Below are positions 23,146-37,202 of a stretch of DNA of 64,000 nucleotides, piece by piece. Under the pieces are notes generated by a model. That model was not told where the DNA came from. It made no database searches and was given only the letters and a program-made list of their open reading frames with translations. The DNA comes from Torymus aiolomorphi (lineage: Eukaryota; Arthropoda; Insecta; Hymenoptera; Torymidae): the NCBI GenBank assembly GCA_036365515.1, contig CM070873.1, forward strand, positions 215,869,376-215,933,375, given 5' to 3'. Position numbers and translations under genes: made by a program. Each line of letters opens with the position of its first letter. Position 1 is the first letter of the stretch.

Positions 23146-25314
23146 AATCGGGGTTTTGGACAGTTATACTGTACTTTGAAAACTAAATTTCATCAAAGTA
23201 TAGATGTGACCATTAACACTAATGTAATTGAATGCATTTTTCAATTTGGAAATGGAAAAGTAGAAGTATACATTTTCCACGTAAAGGCCTTTTTTTAAAA
23301 AAACTCTAAAGATATTTCGATCGTGAATGGTTAAAGCAGATCGTAAAAAGAAGTTCTGTGAAAAGGTGATCGATAAAAAGTTGTGCCAGTTTTGGTCTTT
23401 AGTAAATCTGGAGTGAAATCTTAGCGGGCAAGGCATACTTATCGAGCGAAGCACCATGGAGAAAAACGATGTAACGATGAACTTTTCTCTCTGGCGGTCA
23501 GGTCGAGAAAAGGCCTACTACTCTCTTTTCCGTAGGCTAAAAAAAAGAGCGAGAGGCAAGAAAGACTACGAGCTGGTTCTGCGAAAGCACCTTAAAATAT
23601 TCAATTACAAGGACCCCGGCGCACCTCGACATTTCTCTACAGCAAAACAAAAATAAAGTAGGTTCCCGCGTATGCAAGCGCTCGCGCTCGTCGGTATATA
23701 GCCGCAGCGAGCACAATGGCATGGTTTTCTAGCGAAAATAGGTTTTCTTTAATAATTCAGTCCTCCTTCCTCCATCTCTCTCTCTCTCTCTCTTTCCCTC
23801 TCTCTCTTTGCCCCTCTTTCGTGCGCGCGCGCTCGTTCGCCGCGAATCAAATGAAACCGAGCGCACGGAGAGAGAGAGAGAGAGAGAGAGATCAATAAAT
23901 CCGGCGTGGCGACACCGCGCGCACTCGAAAACGCAAAGAGGGATGGAGAGGGAGCAAGAAAGAGAGAACGGTGAATGAAAAGAAAAAAGGGAGAAAAATA
24001 AAGCGGCCCATGACATTTCCGAGCGCGTCGCGTGCGTCATTGCACCTTTGCGCGCGGCCCAATGGGTCGCATCGATTGATTAGTTATTCCGACTGCTGCC
24101 GGACGCCCGTTGACGCCCCGTTGCCAGTCAATCGGAGCTCCCTCTTTTACCCCGCCCACGGTGACTGTCTATATCTGCATCTCGCGGCCCTCGCGAGCGA
24201 CGAAAATAGAATTGCGACTCTGAAGGTTCGATGGATTTCTGCACCTGTGCGCGCGCTCGCGACTGGTGACATCTGTGCGATGATTGTTGAACGGATCGCA
24301 TTCGTGATAGTCATCCGAGGATTCCGAGGCCGCACATTTTCGGGCTTGTCAGCCTACTCCACTATAGAATTTTCAAATTATAAGCTAGTCTGCTTTTCGA
24401 TATTATAACGTCCATTAAATTGGTTAACTATACACTTGCCGGAAATATTCTATTCACGAATCAATATAGGTACGAAATGTAGATAAACATTTTAAGTAGA
24501 TACGGACGAAATAATCAGACACAGAGTCATGCATAAAGATGACTTCAAAACATATTTAAAATTCAACTATTGTAAAAATCAGTTTGTGTAGTGTTTTTCG
24601 ATTAATTTGAAAGAGATTTAAACAAGTTCAATAAAAATATGATTTTTTTTTATTCTTATACTTAGTTTGTAATTTAAGGCATACTTTAGTTTTAAACACG
24701 TACATATATGACGGACCGAAATAAGCAATGAGGTTAATGGAATATTAAGGGAAGGTTATATGGCAAAATTTTTGATAATAGCTTTACCATTATAAAAACA
24801 TGTGACTCATGATTCTGATAAGAAAGAGAATTAAATTAAAATTGAATTTTATTCTACGTTTACAAGGCACGAAATGTATATAGAGCAGTCCAATCGAATA
24901 ATGAAAAGTTTAATATGCGCACATTTAAAAATTCATTGATTTTTTGTGAAACTAGCTACTTTTAGCGCGCTTCGCGCGTATCATTTATCTCTTTGTTTTT
25001 TTATTTTTGAGGTTATGAACATGATCAAGTTTCATTTTAAAAGTTTGTTTTAAATAGTTTAAATTATACGATAATAACGTAAGTCTCATAAGTAAAATCA
25101 TGAAATTTTTCTTATACTATTCAGTTTTAAATATTCAAAGTCAAGAATCCAATCTTCAAAATTCAAACATACTCGATTTTGGCGCTTATTCTATGTAGAC
25201 CAATCAAATGAGCCAGCAACAACCAATCAAAACAGTCTTATTGTGATGACAGATTTCCTCCATCACTTTTTTAAGAGAGGATAATAGCACTGCGCATTTT
25301 TCAAAAGAAAAGTA
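23146..25314. other. cpo intron segment, no gene recognised
   Basis: A CpG-rich patch at about 23.66-24.35 kb contains a CT tract (about 23,775-23,792) and, 75 bp further on, a GA tract (about 23,867-23,891). Together these could form a long purine-pyrimidine hairpin. The rest is AT-rich, and nothing coding was recognised. Confidence 0.6.
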
Positions 25315-26134
25315 CACGGAGAAAAATATTATAATGAATTTTATTATAAAATGTGAGAAAAATTACTATATTTTATAGGAATGGCATATCGAAATTATAA
25401 TAATTTTTGCTACACAACATAGTAATTTTTATGGCTGACTAAATTTCAAAAAATTAATTTTTTTTTTCATTTTTTGAACTACTTTTGCATTTTAGTAGAA
25501 TACTTAATGTGAAAATAAATTTAAAATTAGAAATAAAATTTTTTTTTGACGACGGTTGGAATAGATCCTGAGACCCTCAGCATGGTAATCGGACGCGCTA
25601 ACCATTTACCCAAGTAGGATTCTTGAGTACAAAATTTTGGAACTGACATATGTCAAACCTCTGGTTACGAAATCTCTTAAATGATAATATTGAATAACTA
25701 CAATTACACAAAAAATACTCATCATCAATGTACATAATAAAAAATAAAATGATTGAATCGAGATTTTCAAAGTTTTGCTTACTTAAAAGCAAGGCCAAGT
25801 TGAAATGTGCACGCCTTGACGTACGCAGAAAGTACAATAGTTGTGGCAATTTTTACTATATTGGATAACAAAATTTCTTATGACGGGTGGCTAAAATTAA
25901 AAGAATAAATTTCAAATTTTACTATATCACAGTTTTTGCTATGTTGTATAGCAATTTTTCTTTTATGTCGTAATACTTTTTAACCAACACTGTAATAAAA
26001 ATTACTAAAAATGTAATTATTCATATAGTTATAACAAAAATGCAGCATACAGTGGAAATGTCACACTTTTCCTATATTATACAGTAATTTGTATTATACT
26101 TATAATAAAATTTACTATAACATTTTTCTCCGTG
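25315..26134 (-). mobile_element. TIR element with tRNA-like module, family A, inverted copy
   Basis: The ends read CACGGAGAAAAATATTATAA (left) and, inverted, CACGGAGAAAAATGTTATAG (right), with TA on both sides; total length 820 bp. Similarity between the two ends extends about 35 bp. Read on the minus strand it is recognisably homologous to the outer parts of the element at 30,243-32,483. It carries a diverged tRNA-like module at 25,548-25,618 (minus). No coding capacity is visible. Confidence 0.75.
25548..25618 (-). repeat. tRNA-derived module, family A
   Basis: On the minus strand, TTGGGTAAATGGTTAGCGCG (box A region) and GGATCTATTCC (degenerate box B) stand at tRNA spacing, followed by CGTC and an A/T run. 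It resembles the module at 40,816-40,886 in its D-arm and anticodon region. It is 233 bp from the downstream terminus of its element. Confidence 0.6.
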
Positions 26135-29100
26135 TAGCTGTTTTAGTGATATAATTGTGGAACCAACAAGCTTTGCCTGAGCGAATATGCATTTGGCACG
26201 CGATAAACGAACACGGAATTTATGCATAAGATTAAGCTTTCTTCTACGTTTAGTTAAAAAAATAATAAAAATCAGATACATCGAAAATAACTATTATTTT
26301 TATGTCTATTATTCACGATCACTCCTTATCTATAATGACAATTCAAGTGAACAATAACACAAAACTTGTAATTAATTATAATTTAGAAGTGTATCTGACT
26401 ATATAAGATACAGAAAAATATGCTTCTTTATAATAGGTTGTGAACAGTAATCAATTGTTATCGCAAAGATTAGGGCAAATGTTGATCCAAAAAAATCGTA
26501 AAGTTGATAAGCCCTGCAATTTAAGTTACAGAATTCTTAGCAGATCGTCAATACCTGCGGAAAACATTTCCACTTGTATATATACGAACATGATGATTAA
26601 AAATCTATTTTTAGCAAACAAACATTCTCGCCTAATAATGAAACACGCTTTTCCTGCGCGTTAATTTTTGATACGTGAAAAAATGCTGGAAAGAGCATTG
26701 TATGAAAGAGAAATCAGATAAAAAAAAACTAGGCTAACTAATTAAGGCGCTCGGGAAAAAATAGTAAGCGCGTGCCACTTCATCACCCGCTGCAGCTCGC
26801 GAGCGCACGCGCGCAAAAGCTACATTCGAAATTACAACGTTCTCACACGTACGTTCTCGCGCGGAAACGAAACGCCACCTTCTCTGCGGGCCGCGCGCGC
26901 GCATGTATACAATGTCGACAGGACGCGAAGATTTGACAAAACGTCGTATTTCAAATGTGCGTGCCGTAAAAGGACAGTTATGTAAATTGCGCCTGGCTTT
27001 TTTTCGCGCATGGCAGACCGAAAATCGATACGTCCACCCGGTAGGTTGTCTTTGACTATACATTAACAAACGTACGCCGCTCGGCACACCCAGTGCCCGT
27101 ACTTTCTCCGATTTTCCAAGCACCACGTATGAGCGTGTGTATATGGAGCATTCTATATGCGACATGGATGAATCACTGGCGTTAAAAATACACATATTAA
27201 ATAATCGATATACAAATATATAATATTGCGTGAATATTTATTTTGAAATATACACATTTTAGAATGATATTGTAATTTCTAGAAATATGGAGTTAGATTT
27301 TGATTTTTTTGAAAATAGAACCTTACAGGCGCGTTTACAAAATCAATATTTCCCGGCGTCGATATTCTTTGAATTTTTGATAGCATGTTAAAATATTCAA
27401 AGATTCTGGCAATTGGAGAATATTAAATACATGTATTTTTCAAAAAGTAAAAGACTGACATTCGTGTGGATTTGACGTGTGAAATAGATGAAATACTTGA
27501 AATACATCAATTTGAAAAGACGACGTACTAAATACTATATTTATACTGATCGCATATGTAGATCAGTATTTGAGGCGCGCGTGAGGGCAAGAGCGGAATC
27601 CAGCACGAAGGTCCGAAATTTGAAAGCAACCGCAGGATTTCCCGCAATCCCATTACGCAGGGGCAGCAGCCGTAGTCCGGGCGGGCTCGTTATGGACTCC
27701 CCCGTGTAGAGCGCGGCGCATTCGCGCACAGTGGCGCGTGCATCATAATGCTCGGGCTCTCTCGGCCATTACTCAACAATCGCCAGGGTATTCTTTACGA
27801 TCCGAAACGCGTGCGCGCTCGTAAAAGCTGCGCGCCCGCGCTCGCTCGCGATAAAAATCGATTCGCCGTCTCTCCGCGCGTAACGCAGCCGCGTGACTGC
27901 TGGCCCGCGAGCGGCATTATGGATATGTAACGAGCATGTGCTGCACGCACACACACGCGCGCATGTTCCGTGCGCGAAAGTGTAACGAGCCCGCGCGATT
28001 ATGCCAATTACGATCGGCTCACCTGTCTACGTGCAAAAAAGCTTTTTTCCTTGACTTTTCCTTTCCTATTTACGAGCGCCGCTCGCGGATAAAGAGCCGA
28101 AAATCTCCGCGCGCTCGATTAGTTATAAGACCGCGGAATCGCCGTAGAAAGTTGCTGGCGATTCGCTGCGCACCCCGGATTTACGATCGCGGTATTTATG
28201 TCATAGCTCAGCTGGTGAATCACCACGTGAGTTGTTATTTGCATATTACAAGGGTTTCCCAGCTACGCGTAACCATTTCTTTTTACAGTTAGTGTAAATC
28301 TACATGAAACTCCCGTTCCAATCAATGTTTAAACGTTATTATCGAGTTTTTAGTTTAAACTTGATTCTTTCGCTCAATTCTTCTTCTTAAAAAGCTATGT
28401 GGCATAGTAAAAAGCAGTATGTACTTTGCCTCTTTTCATTTTTCTTCTGTAACGAACTCGGCGGAAAAGTACCAACAGTCGGCTGGCTCTATGTCGAATT
28501 GCCACTAGATCAGGAACTCCATTCGATGATAATGCATGGACAGTGAGATAGAACATTTTTAAATTGCCTTCTCTCTCTTTTCTATTCTTGCGACAGGAGT
28601 GCTTTAGCGAGGAAAGTAGGTGAATGTCTGTGTTGTTCGATAATTTTCCGCGCATGGGCGTTTTTTTTTTAATCTCACGCGGAATCACTTCATGACCCAG
28701 TAAATAGCTCGGAAGCACAATTAGATCAATATCTCTCGTTTTAGAAAAAGGTCACAGCTACCGCGCGACGCACGCGCTTCCAGTCCGTTTTCGTTCTTTT
28801 TTTAGTGAAATTTTCCATTTACGCAAATTCACGCGCGTGTACCGGAAATATGAAAGCGACCGCGAGCGCTGCATGCAGTTGGTTCGGAATGAGAATTCCT
28901 AGAAGTCGCGGATTGCGATTGCCGTCTAAGTGCACGCGAAAGTGTTTACAGATGGCCGAAAAAATTGATGGCTAAGTAATAAAATTTTTTTAATTTTACT
29001 ATAATCTTCAAAAAGTCGTTTTACTTATTGATCAGTTTAAATTATTTGCAAAGCTTCATATAATTATCATTACTTTTGAACACGATAGGAATTCCTAATG

Positions 29101-30242
29101 CGCCAGGGCAGCTTTCTCTTATAATAACTTCATAAAATAAACTGCCGCGAGTGGCAGGATAAAAATATTACTGCAGCATCAGAAAATCCGAAAGTATCCG
29201 AAAAGGTAAAAATAAGCTTGGGGTCGGGCCGAAAGGGCCGGGAATCTCGGCCCGCTACGACTCCATTAGGAGAAGAAACTATTATGACCTAGGCCATAAA
29301 CCAAAAAACAAACTGGCGCATGCAGCCAGCGCCGAGTCTCCCGCGGCGGCGCGTGTCGAAAGCCGGAAGAAGCCGAGGAGGAAGAAGGAGTAGAGAAGGA
29401 GGTGGAAGAGGAAGAAAGGAAAAAATGACGGCGGTGCGCGCATGAGGCAAGGTCCGAAAAGAGGATCGATAAATAGAGTTACTCGGCGCCGCCGCGCGCA
29501 CAGGTAGATGGGGAGACGCGCAGGACTCCCCACCCCCGGCTGCCTATACGTATATACACACGCGAAATATTGATGCGTGTGTGAAAAGTGAAAAATTGAA
29601 TTTATTTCTTACTCTTACTCTTTTGGTAATTTCTTTTTTAAGAGCGTGAGAGAGTATGTTTTGCTTTTATTCCGTATATGTATACCTGTGTCGAGTTATT
29701 AATCTGATAAAGTAATATTAGAAATTTTCTCTACCAAGAAAAGTCGCCCTGCTATGTTATAAGGTGAAAATACTGTTTCATGACAAAAACATTACCGTAT
29801 ATACGACGTTGAGCTTTTTACGGATTACTCTACTATTTCCAAGGTATTACAGAGCGTCGCAGTATTTTTCTATGAAGGCTGCGCTAGAATTTCATTCTCT
29901 CTGCACTTCTAGCAAAATATCGGGTGTTTCGTTCGGATTATAAATGTTATAAGTATGAAAAAAAAAGATATAACAGTGTGTAGGTTGCACTTAATTTATT
30001 CACTTACAGTTATGGAAAAACGATATGTATAACGTTATTTTTCACGTAAATATAAAAAGGAATAACACGGCAAGGAAAAATGATAAATGTGAGAAAATGT
30101 CAGAAAGTGCAAGAACGTGTCAGATGCTAGTCGTTTTCTTGAAATTGGAGCGTCGCTACATATGTTTCTATCTTTATTTCACATTTACCGTGATTTTTCA
30201 CGCTAATCCATAGTTTTGCATGTACCGTGTCACTCTTACGTA
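26135..30242. other. cpo intron segment, no gene recognised
   Basis: CpG-rich patches lie at about 26.74-27.16, 27.56-28.2, 28.76-28.95 and 29.21-29.56 kb between AT-rich stretches. Open frames up to about 150 aa occur in these patches on both strands and show no family resemblance. Confidence 0.6.
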
Positions 30243-30679
30243 CACTGAGAAAAATGTTGTAGTAAATTTTATTATAACTGTAATAAAAATTACTATAAAG
30301 CATAAAAAACTTTATGCTGCATTTTTATTATAATTGTATGAATAATTACAAAATTTCTTGTAATTTTTATGACAGTTGTTGATTAGAAAGTATTACGAAA
30401 TAAAAGAAAAATTGCTATACACATAACAAAAACTGTGATATAATAAAATTTAAAATATATGCTTTTAATTTTTATTAGAATAGAATATAAATTTTATTTT
30501 GTAGCGTTTAAATTTTATTTTGTAGCGTATAAATTTTATTTTGTAGCGTATTAAAAATTACTATAAACATAGTAAAAAGTGCCACATTCAAAAATTGCAA
30601 CAGGCCATAAGAAAGTTTGCTATCCAACATAGTAAAAATTGCTACAACATTAGTACTTTCTGCGCAGATCAAGGAGCCC

Positions 30680-32010
30680 CACAGTGGCCAATCTGAGCCC
30701 AAAAGTGATCAAAATTAATGTTTTAAGAGAATTTTTGAGATAGGGATTTTTTCTTTGCGGGGTTCGATAGGTGCAGTAATTACCTATGATTATCCGTTTC
30801 CGTTTAAACGATATACCTAAGTCCCTTTTTTTACAGGCTTGAGATCACTATGCGGCAATTTCATCTCAAATATCCTTTATTGTGTTAAAAAATGATGTCC
30901 CTTCTATTGACTGTCACATTGCAAGTATTTAAGATGCGACAGAGAGGTAAAAAAATGATAAAAGTTGACAGTGAAAGCTAAAACTTAAGCTCTCATTTGT
31001 TAAAAAAAAAATTGATTTTTCAGGAAATTGTAAGCAATCGAAGATAGCGTAAGAAAATAATTAAAAATACAATTCATTCAATCGCTTGAAATGACGAAAA
31101 ATTTTTAACTCCTTGCCCTTGAATATATATGTCTATATGTGTGTGTGTGTATATGTGTGTGAGCATGTGTGCGTGCGTATATGTGCCCGCGCGTGCCCAC
31201 CTGTGTGTGTGTGTGTATATACATGTATGGGTTATTCTCTAATAAATTTAAGATAAAAAATTTTTTTTGCTCAAAATTTTTTTCATGTTTTTCTGAATAT
31301 TTTTAACCCTTCCAAATTTTTTACGGTTTTCAACATAAAGTTTCAGAGCTGGAAATTATCAAAATAGCAGTTCTTATGAATTTTTGTAGTTTTTGTAAAT
31401 TTTTTACCTCATTTTCCTCCTAAACTATGCATTTTACAGAACAAATAATAAATACACTTTTTTTTAGCAAATAAGCTATATTTTCAGAAAAAGATATATA
31501 TTATTTATTATTTTATATCATATATTATATTAAATTATACATACATACATACTTATATGTATAATATTTATTATAAAGGTATTAATGCAAAATAAATGCA
31601 CAGCTTAAACGTGTCTAAAATTAATTTTAATGGTTTTCTTACGCTATGTTTGATTGCTTACAATTTCCTGAAAAATCAATTTTTTTTTAACAAATGAGAG
31701 CTTAAATTTTAGCTTTTACTGTCAACTTTTATAATTTTTTTACCTCTTTGTCGTATCTTAAATACTTCCAATGTGACAGTCAATAGAAGGGACATCATTT
31801 TTTAACACGATAAAGGATATTTGAGATGAAATTGCCGCATAGTGATCTCAAGCCTGTAGAAAAAAGGACTTAGGTATATCGTTTAAATGGAAACGGATAA
31901 TCATAGGTAATTACTGCACCTATCGAACCCCGCAAAGAAAAAATCCCTATCTCAAAAATTCTCTTAAAACATTAATTTTGATCACTTTTGGGCTCAGATT
32001 GGCCACTGTG
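30680..32010. mobile_element. Foldback element with 378-bp arms
   Basis: Left arm 30,680-31,057 and right arm 31,634-32,010 are inverted copies with only scattered differences. They begin CACAGTGGCC and end GGCCACTGTG. The 576-bp loop contains a GT/TATG microsatellite (about 31,135-31,230) and AT-rich sequence. No protein is encoded. The unit is inserted into the family A element around it. A transcript through it would form a nearly perfect duplex of about 380 bp. Confidence 0.85.
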
Positions 32011-32199
32011 CGCCCACGTGTCTGATTGAGGTTATGTTTCTACGGGAATTTCACTTTGTCTTGCTTTTAAGTTTACAAAACATTCAAAACCTTACTTCAA
32101 TTATTTTATTTTTATATTATGCACATTAATGATAAGTTTCTTTGTGTTATCAAAGTTATTTATTGTCATTATTTAATATTATCTGAAATTTTCTTAAAA

Positions 32200-32232
32200 T
32201 CGATGGTTGCAGGTTCGATCCCAACGCTCGTA
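32200..32232 (+). repeat. Remnant tRNA-like module (box B half), family A
   Basis: GGTTGCAGGTTCGATCCCAA followed by CGCTCGT and an A/T run. This is a near-perfect box B with T-arm complement. The 5' half with box A is not recognisable. The A/T-rich tail matches that after the module in the inverted copy at 25.5 kb. Confidence 0.6.
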
Positions 32233-32483
32233 AAAAAAAATATTTTTATTTCTCATTTTAATTTATTTTCACGTTAAATATTGTATGATTAGAGTCTGAA
32301 AATAGTTCTGAAAACAGGAAAAACGAGAAAAAATTTAATTTTTTGAAATTTAAAGTCATTCATAAAAATTACTATGTTGCATAGCAAAAATTGTTATAAT
32401 TTCGATTTATCCCTCCGTTCCTACAAAATATAGTAATTTTTCTTATGTTTATAATAAATTTTACTACAACATTTCTCTCAGTG

Positions 32484-35400
32484 TATTCATATATAATTCT
32501 TTCATAAACCTTCGTATGTTTCAACTTTTAGTTTAAAAACACAAAATACTATTCTTATTGTAAAATTTGCTTGATTATTATTAGATATGTTAAATGCGCG
32601 TTTTTTTATTATAAATAAAAGTTTAATCTAAATATAGCACTCTTATTGACGTCACGAAGAAACTATTCATATGTATTTGCCCTGTAATCATATACACTCT
32701 ATCACGTTCGTAGCGTGATGTCGGAAATGGATGTGACAAATGTGAATATTTCAATATCATAAAATATAAAAATAACCAAAGCGATTATTTGCCAATGCTT
32801 TCAAAAACGGAAATTTGATAAACAATAATCCAAAAAGAACCAATTTAAATTTAGTAGTGAAAGATTCATCAGAATGTTACTGTATATATAGAATGAATAT
32901 TTTTGTGGTATGATAATTAGAAAAAATATTAACATCATCTTGTTAGGATAGCAAAATTAGTAACGTGATTGATTTATTGCTAAAATTATAGTCGGATCTA
33001 CCGACGCCGAAGGAAAGTTATGTACACCAACAGACTAATCTTTCTTGTAAAGAAAGTAATGGCTTTTGACTGAATTTTTCCAATAGCTTTTTTCAATGAA
33101 TCAAATGACTGATTACGAAAACAAATATAAGGAAAGGTTAAAAATGTTTGATTCATAAGAAAATGGCTACGTGGTTGATTGTGAAATTGGCGATTATTAA
33201 CCCGGAAATAATAGCGAGGAATGTTGGAGGAATCTGCCGTAGAGCAAATAGATTCCTCGTTAGATTCTGAGAGGCAAAACTCATAGATTACGTTGTTATC
33301 GTGCTCGATCGCACCCCCCCCAATTCGTCTCGCGCGCTCGCTGCTTTGTAACTCCCGCGCAACATCCTGTCCATTATATCCCGACACGTGTAATACTCAC
33401 ATGCCATTATAGGCGGGTCGGCACATTTTCTCCCGGCCACCCTCCGAACGCGGCGCATAACCAGCCAAAAAGTGCGGCGTGGAGCGGCCGGGCGTCCGTC
33501 CCTAAGTAAATAAATTCATCATCTCCCTCGATCTACACCGGGTTTCTCCGATCCCCTGCGCGCGTCTGCTCTATCCTTACCCCCGTGTAATCCATACCCC
33601 CCCCCCCTCTCTCTCTTTCCTGCTGCTCTTGTGCGTACCAAAAACGATCGTAAAAAACAAGCGGCTCGAATAGGGTTGCCTCACATGCCTGCACTCATAG
33701 AGACGGCTAGCCTCTCTGAACTATACACATTCGTATACACGGCTGATTATATAACGAGTGGAACAATGGAATCGGACGCTTGCGTGCTCGTTCTCTCTCT
33801 TGGACGCACCGCGCGACTAGGACGAAGCGGCCGCGGCAGTGGGAGGCAACAACATGGCGAGCGGATGTTGTATAACGGTTAGCCAGCCAAGAGGAACGGC
33901 GGGAGCAGCAAACCGTAAACGCCGCTGGGAGAGGGACAGAGAACGAGCGAGAGAGAACGCGCGATCTTTTCGCGCGCTCGCCCGCGTGCAAAAAGCAAGA
34001 TAGAATATATGTATAACGCGATCTCGTTTCTTTGTCTGCGCGCGATCGAGGGCCGTCCCAGCTCCCAGCCTGTTGCTATATACTTATATATATATATGCG
34101 GGCGCGGCGCATCGTTTTTCCGAGCAAACTTTTGCGCTTTTCAAGAGGCTATAGCAGCGACGACGACTCTTGCCTCTTTCACCGCTACGGAACTAATTCA
34201 CTGCTTTGCATTTAATTTACTTTGAATAATCATATCTTGGAGCGGATCTACGAATTAACATTACAATTTTGACCTAGGGGGAAGGAAATTTTAATTAAAA
34301 ATACACTTCATCGCTCGAGTTTAGGTTCTTTCTTGTAAAACGTAAAAGTTTTTCAATTAAACCGTGTTTTTAGCGCTATAGATATGGAAAAAAATTTTTG
34401 GTGCGTAATTGATGCTAAACCCTTGAAATAAAAGGGGCCCCTTTGCTCGGGAGCCGAGTTTTTCAATTAAAAACGGAATATTACCCGCGTTTCGTTTGCA
34501 AAATGCATAAATAAAAAGTTAAATGCAAGTTCCGTTGAAACAACATTCATTGTTTTCCAGGCGCGATCACAAATGAATAAGCCCTTGACAAAGACACTTT
34601 AGAACTTTAAAATGCAAAGAAGAAAGAGTCGAGCTCTGCGGCTTGAACAGTGGCGCAGCGGCACAGCGACAGAAGCGTCAAAGAAAACCTCGGTATAAAG
34701 TGGAAACTAAAGTTTCGTCTCGCCCGTGGTCCTTAAAAACGTGGAAAATCGTTGCCGCGAATATATACACGGAGACGGCGCAGAAAAGCTGCTCGCGGCG
34801 TAACTATCTTGTCACGCTCCCTTTCTCTCGGATTTTTCAGTTCCGGTGCGTACTCGAAATCTCGTCTTCTCGGGAATCTCAGCGCTGCTTTTTACCCGCA
34901 GCAGAGAGCCGGGTTGAATGGACGGTAATCGAGAACCGTCATCGAGGACGCGCGCGCCGCCGCGGCAACGGCCCTTTTCACCGGCGCGCGAATATCGGGA
35001 TAATCTCTTATAGAGACCCGGAAATAGCGCCGAGCCGTGGAGCCAGGGGAGAGCGAGAAAGAGGGAGAATTCGAGCGAGTTGAGCCAATCACAGCATGCA
35101 TTTTTAGCCCCATAACCGTCTTTCATTTATAGTGCGTTCTCTGCTAGAATGTTTATTGTAATATTTGCACTGCTCTATGGCAAAAGATATTTATGCCGAA
35201 TGATGATATCCAGTAACTGAAAATTAAAATTGTTACAGTAATTTATTTCGCTAATAAAGCTTGTTAATGTAAGCTGGCGATAACGAGTAAGTCCGTTACA
35301 TTAGCTGGCAATATTTTCGTAGCACGTACGCACCTAATATATATATTATATGTACTGCTAATAAGAAGTAACGTTATACACAGGCTCATTTCTAGCCAAT

Positions 35401-37202
35401 TTATCGAGCGCCACTCGAGCGAGGAAAATAACGAGCGAGCGCGAAATGAAGACACATGCGTAGAGCGGTTTGTAATTAACGGAAAGGGGAAAATTTTCAT
35501 CAATTTGGCGATCTTGAGGAGGCATACGTGACGCTCGAGCTACTTCCGCGAGTGCAGCCGGTATATATTGGCTGTCGGAGAGCGGCCTGCCAACTAGGCG
35601 CTACGATGGCAATTGTCATTTCTGGGCGTCGCGCTATGTATACATATACACACCCGCATGTGTATACACACGCACACAAGCTGAGCGCGCAGTGCGAGGG
35701 AGCGCGATAGCATGACGCGCGCGTAATTCGTTCGGCCTTCGGGCGTGCGCGCGCTCATTCTGTGTGTACGCGGTGCGCGCCCGCTGCAGGGCTGCGCCGC
35801 TCGGTCACTTTATACTTTCGCTGGCCGGCGTATCGCTTTCGGCGCGGGAGGAATCACTTAGCCTTTGTTTGCACTGGCCCGCGTAATAAAGGAAAATATT
35901 TTTTACGGTTATTGATGTGGTGTGACGACCCTCGCGAGCACGATGTATACATGTACATATAACGTTATGGGCTTCCCGTCGCTGGCCCGCTGGTAATTAT
36001 CGTGGGGAGCTCGTTTATTACGAGTTTCCGTGTATATTTTCACTACGTTAACTTCGGAAATGCTGTCGAAGATAATGTATAGTCTCGGACGAATATTAAT
36101 TGTGACAAATGGCTCGTGCAGGTTGATGAAAATCGATAAAAAATTCGAAAAATCGTTACTGTCGGAACAAACGTATAAAATAAAAGATTGGAGTAAATAG
36201 CTTTATTCGTAATGTCTAAAAAAATCTTATTATCGTTTGAAAATTTGCTTCTTGATACTGCGGGAAAAAATGTCTTGAGGACAGAAAAAACAATGTTTAG
36301 GTTTAACTGGAAATTCGAAATTTTCTCGGAGAAAAATATACACTTAGGCGTCATTATGGTGCCGGGTTATTATAGCTGCAAGTTGCATCATCGTGCAATT
36401 CCAGGAAACACGAGAATGATTCATCGCGATCGCACGTCGTCGAAATAATTCTTCATTAGCACTAATTAAGAAAAACATAACGAATACCGTTATGTTTTGG
36501 ATTCCGTTATCAAAATCTTCTCGTAATTGACTTTGTAACGTTGGAAACAACGTGCAAAATCTTATATGCATATACTTTCAATAAACCCTAATTAGAGTTC
36601 TTAATTTTGACTGAATAAATCCCCTCTACTTGCTTGAAAAGCTCGAGCGTGCGCGCGCCAATTTTCATTACTCCATTTTGCAGTACTGCGCTCCGCAGTA
36701 ATCCAGCTGCGGATAAGTATTAGAGGGCGCGCGCGAAAAAAAAGGAGCAGCGTCGCCGTCCAGTCGCCGCTGCGGCGCGCCGGCATTATCATTGTGATTT
36801 TCGGCGAAAGCAAGCGCGCCGGGGGTACATGTACTCTACACACGCAAAGCCCCGCGCCCCCCGTACGACCGTTTAAATAAAGCCGAGAGAGAGAGAGAGC
36901 TTTTGAGAGCTCGGGCGCACCTGATTTTCAATAATCCAATTGCGCTGTGTAAACGCGATTTACATGCGCGTGAATTAGTCCGATCGTAATTATCCGCTTG
37001 TACGCGCACGCGCACGGTAAAAGTCGGGCTGGTTCTGTCACTACAATGCACGTTCTTTTATTTTAATCGACCCTAAAAGCATATGGGCAATCGAATCACA
37101 AAAAAAAAATTGAAATTAATTTTAGTTTTTCGTCAAATCGTAGTAATGAAAAGAGGTTTTTGCATCATATACGAGCATGTTTTTTTAGTATATTTTCGGG
37201 GG
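32484..37202. other. cpo intron segment, no gene recognised
   Basis: CpG-rich patches at about 33.33-34.16, 34.6-35.08, 35.4-36.0 and 36.65-37.05 kb. A poly-C/CT run lies near 33,597-33,620. An 11-bp inverted repeat with a 5-nt loop (AAAACATAACG / CGTTATGTTTT) lies at 36,472-36,498. No gene was recognised. Confidence 0.6.

Larger units (their letters stand above)
30243..32483 (+). mobile_element. TIR element of family A, interrupted by a foldback insertion
   Basis: The left end is CACTGAGAAAAATGTTGTAG and the right end, inverted, is CACTGAGAGAAATGTTGTAG, with TA on both sides. About 910 bp remain after removing the insertion at 30,680-32,010. The outer 200 bp on each side align with the inverted element at 25,315-26,134. 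A partial tRNA module (box B) is kept at 32,200-32,232, 251 bp from the right end. The family A terminus here has CACTGAG instead of CACGGAG. Confidence 0.75.

Noticed and set aside
32998..33387. 129-residue minus-strand open frame beside a GTGAGT donor
   Set aside because: Composition is less biased than most, but there is no recognised family, no AUG start and the phase does not fit a cpo alternative exon.
34762..34775. TACACGGAGA resembling a transposon terminus
   Set aside because: No matching inverted end was found at a reasonable distance and the following bases do not match the families.
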